A stretch of DNA of 24,708 nucleotides, taken from a virus. The stretch's first letter is position 1, and every line of letters starts with the position of its first letter. The DNA is taken from IMG/VR virus record IMGVR_UViG_3300007960_000177, positions 1 to 24,708 of that record; one strand, given 5' to 3'. Positions 23,901 to 24,708 of this stretch are shown one piece after another. The notes under the pieces were generated by a model, which worked only from the letters and a program-made list of their open reading frames with translations, ran no database searches and was not told where the DNA came from. Both the position numbers and the translations under genes were made by a program.

Positions 23901-24708
23901 TTATATGTCGTCGAAACCACCCTCCTTTGCCTCTTCAGCAGCTATAACCTCAGGCCTTCCAATTTCTGGTTTAACGTAAAACCACTCTTGATTTCCATTA
24001 ATTTCCCTTGAAATCTTCTTGTCTTCGGTGTATCCCAGGTGATGTAGGATGCGGGTCCGATGTATAGTCGGCGGCAATTTCCACCTCCTCGCCTCAAATC
24101 CATCCTGCAAAGCACGGCGTGAGACAGCCACCTCATTGATGAAATCAGTCTCATTTTCCTCGATGATCCTTACAATCTCATCGTACCCTGCTATGTTTTC
24201 TACCTCTGCAGAAATCATTCTGTGTTTGAATTCAGTCTCAGGGGCGGCAGCTGCTCCGAACAGGGACATGTCAATCTCCAAGTCTGTTAACCATCTGCAT
24301 ATTTCTCTACCATGGTCCCGTAAAGCTGAGTGGTATCGATTAAAATACTCCTCATAGGACATACCAGCAGCACCTGGTAGACTGTCTCTGTCTTTGTGAC
24401 CAATGTAGATGACCCAATACCGCCTGTCATCCGAAGACAGTGGCAAGGCATTCATGTGGTTTGTAAAGCAGATATAATTGACAGTGTTCCGTACATTATA
24501 GCTATCTCTACCCTTAGCCTCAACATCGATAGTTTCGTTTGTTATAAGTTCCTTGAGGGCTCCCTCAATATCGTGTCTGATGACCCGTTATCTTTAATTC
24601 CTCAAGAACATTGACCAACCTTCCGGCAGCCCAGCTGTTGAACCTGGCGCCATCCTTAAACCTAGAAGACGAGACCGTTCTTACATGACTTTCACCCAAA
24701 GCCACAGA
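23901..24708 (-). pseudogene. D5-like/DUF5906 primase-helicase, 3' part, frame-disrupted
   Basis: This is the C-terminal part of a phage replicative helicase of the D5-like superfamily 3 type, probably fused to a primase that lies outside the window. The upstream frame (from 24708) encodes a region with FNSWAAGRLVNVLEEL, where VNVLEE fits the Walker B strand, and stops at TGA 24565-24567. The downstream frame carries GALKELITNETI, KGRDSYNVRNT, NYICFTNHMNALPL and the DDRRYW sensor/arginine-finger motif, then about 150 more residues to TAA at 23901. These motifs follow one another exactly as in one DUF5906 protein, so this is a single gene read in two frames. The downstream frame has an in-frame TAA at 24588-24590, so the shift must fall within 24568-24587. 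A lesion, a sequencing error and programmed frameshifting are all possible. An isolated 184-codon reading from ATG 24455 would start in mid-domain and is not a real gene start. It is the only replication gene visible, and the late genes follow it. Confidence 0.8.

Larger units (their letters stand above)
23687..23902. promoter_or_regulatory. Cluster of seven AAACCG/CGGTTT elements
   Basis: Exact AAACCG or CGGTTT hexamers occur at 23688-23693, 23704-23709, 23713-23718, 23804-23809, 23854-23859, 23868-23873 and 23897-23902, in both orientations. Five extend to AAAACCG/CGGTTTT. There are also degenerate copies, such as AGGTTTTT near 23812. The outer pair AAACCGACT (23854-23862) and AGTCGGTTT (23894-23902) are perfect 9-base inverted copies. 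The stretch is AT-rich, non-coding, and lies between the helicase and the candidate small terminase gene. It could be a set of regulator operators, a replication origin with iteron-like sites, or the terminase recognition site. The sequence does not decide between these. Confidence 0.6.

Overview
The window is part of a tailed-phage genome, almost certainly a podovirus with a short tail, or a prophage or metagenomic copy of one. Every gene I can support is on the minus strand, so the biological order runs from base 24708 down to base 1. I see no tRNA, rRNA, CRISPR array, insertion sequence or host housekeeping gene. The host cannot be read from the sequence. The capsid genes resemble those of the Bordetella phage BPP-1 group (Bbp17, Bbp16 and Bbp19 families), while the tail tube and ejection genes follow the T7 layout (gp11, gp12, gp13, gp14, gp15 and gp16 positions). 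This suggests a phage of a Gram-negative proteobacterium, but that is an inference.

Layout in transcription order. (1) 24708-23901: the 3' part of a D5-like/DUF5906 primase-helicase, split by a +1 frame change. (2) 23900-23638: a 263-base AT-rich non-coding stretch. It holds seven AAACCG/CGGTTT elements, a perfect 17-base dyad, a 9-base tandem repeat and a good sigma70-like promoter pointing into the packaging genes. (3) 23637-21633: packaging genes (candidate small terminase, small CxxC protein, large terminase). (4) 21577-18591: a Cys/His peptidase-like protein, a polyproline protein, a small conserved-looking protein, the portal, a 15-codon Gly/Lys micro-gene and a Bbp19-like protein. (5) 18598-14624: an unusual 450-residue probable virion protein, scaffold, major capsid protein, Bbp16-like decoration protein and a small basic-tailed protein. 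(6) 14612-11220: tail tubular proteins A and B. Protein B carries three copies of an FCCH-like beta module. (7) 11220-1417: the ejection module, made of a GNAT-fold protein, a gp14-like protein, a gp15-like protein and a giant 2240-residue gp16-position polyvalent protein. (8) 1367-1: the start of a tail fibre gene that runs off the window.

The genes form one morphogenesis line. Terminase packs DNA through the portal into a capsid built on the scaffold, the tubular proteins form the tail nozzle, the internal proteins are ejected ahead of the DNA, and the fibre binds the host. Most junctions overlap by a few bases (ATGA, TGATG, TAATG) or are only a few bases apart, with clear Shine-Dalgarno sequences, as in a single translationally coupled late operon.

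The most notable item is the giant ejection protein. In order it carries a GNAT acetyltransferase-like domain, an ADP-ribosyltransferase-like domain of the MuF/polyvalent type and an HESGH metallopeptidase-like domain. This implies that the virion injects effector enzymes along with its genome. Next in interest are the regulatory or packaging-signal candidate at 23687-23902, the extra 450-residue virion protein, the frame break in the helicase and the overlooked micro-gene. No database search was possible; family names rest on motifs, length and gene order.
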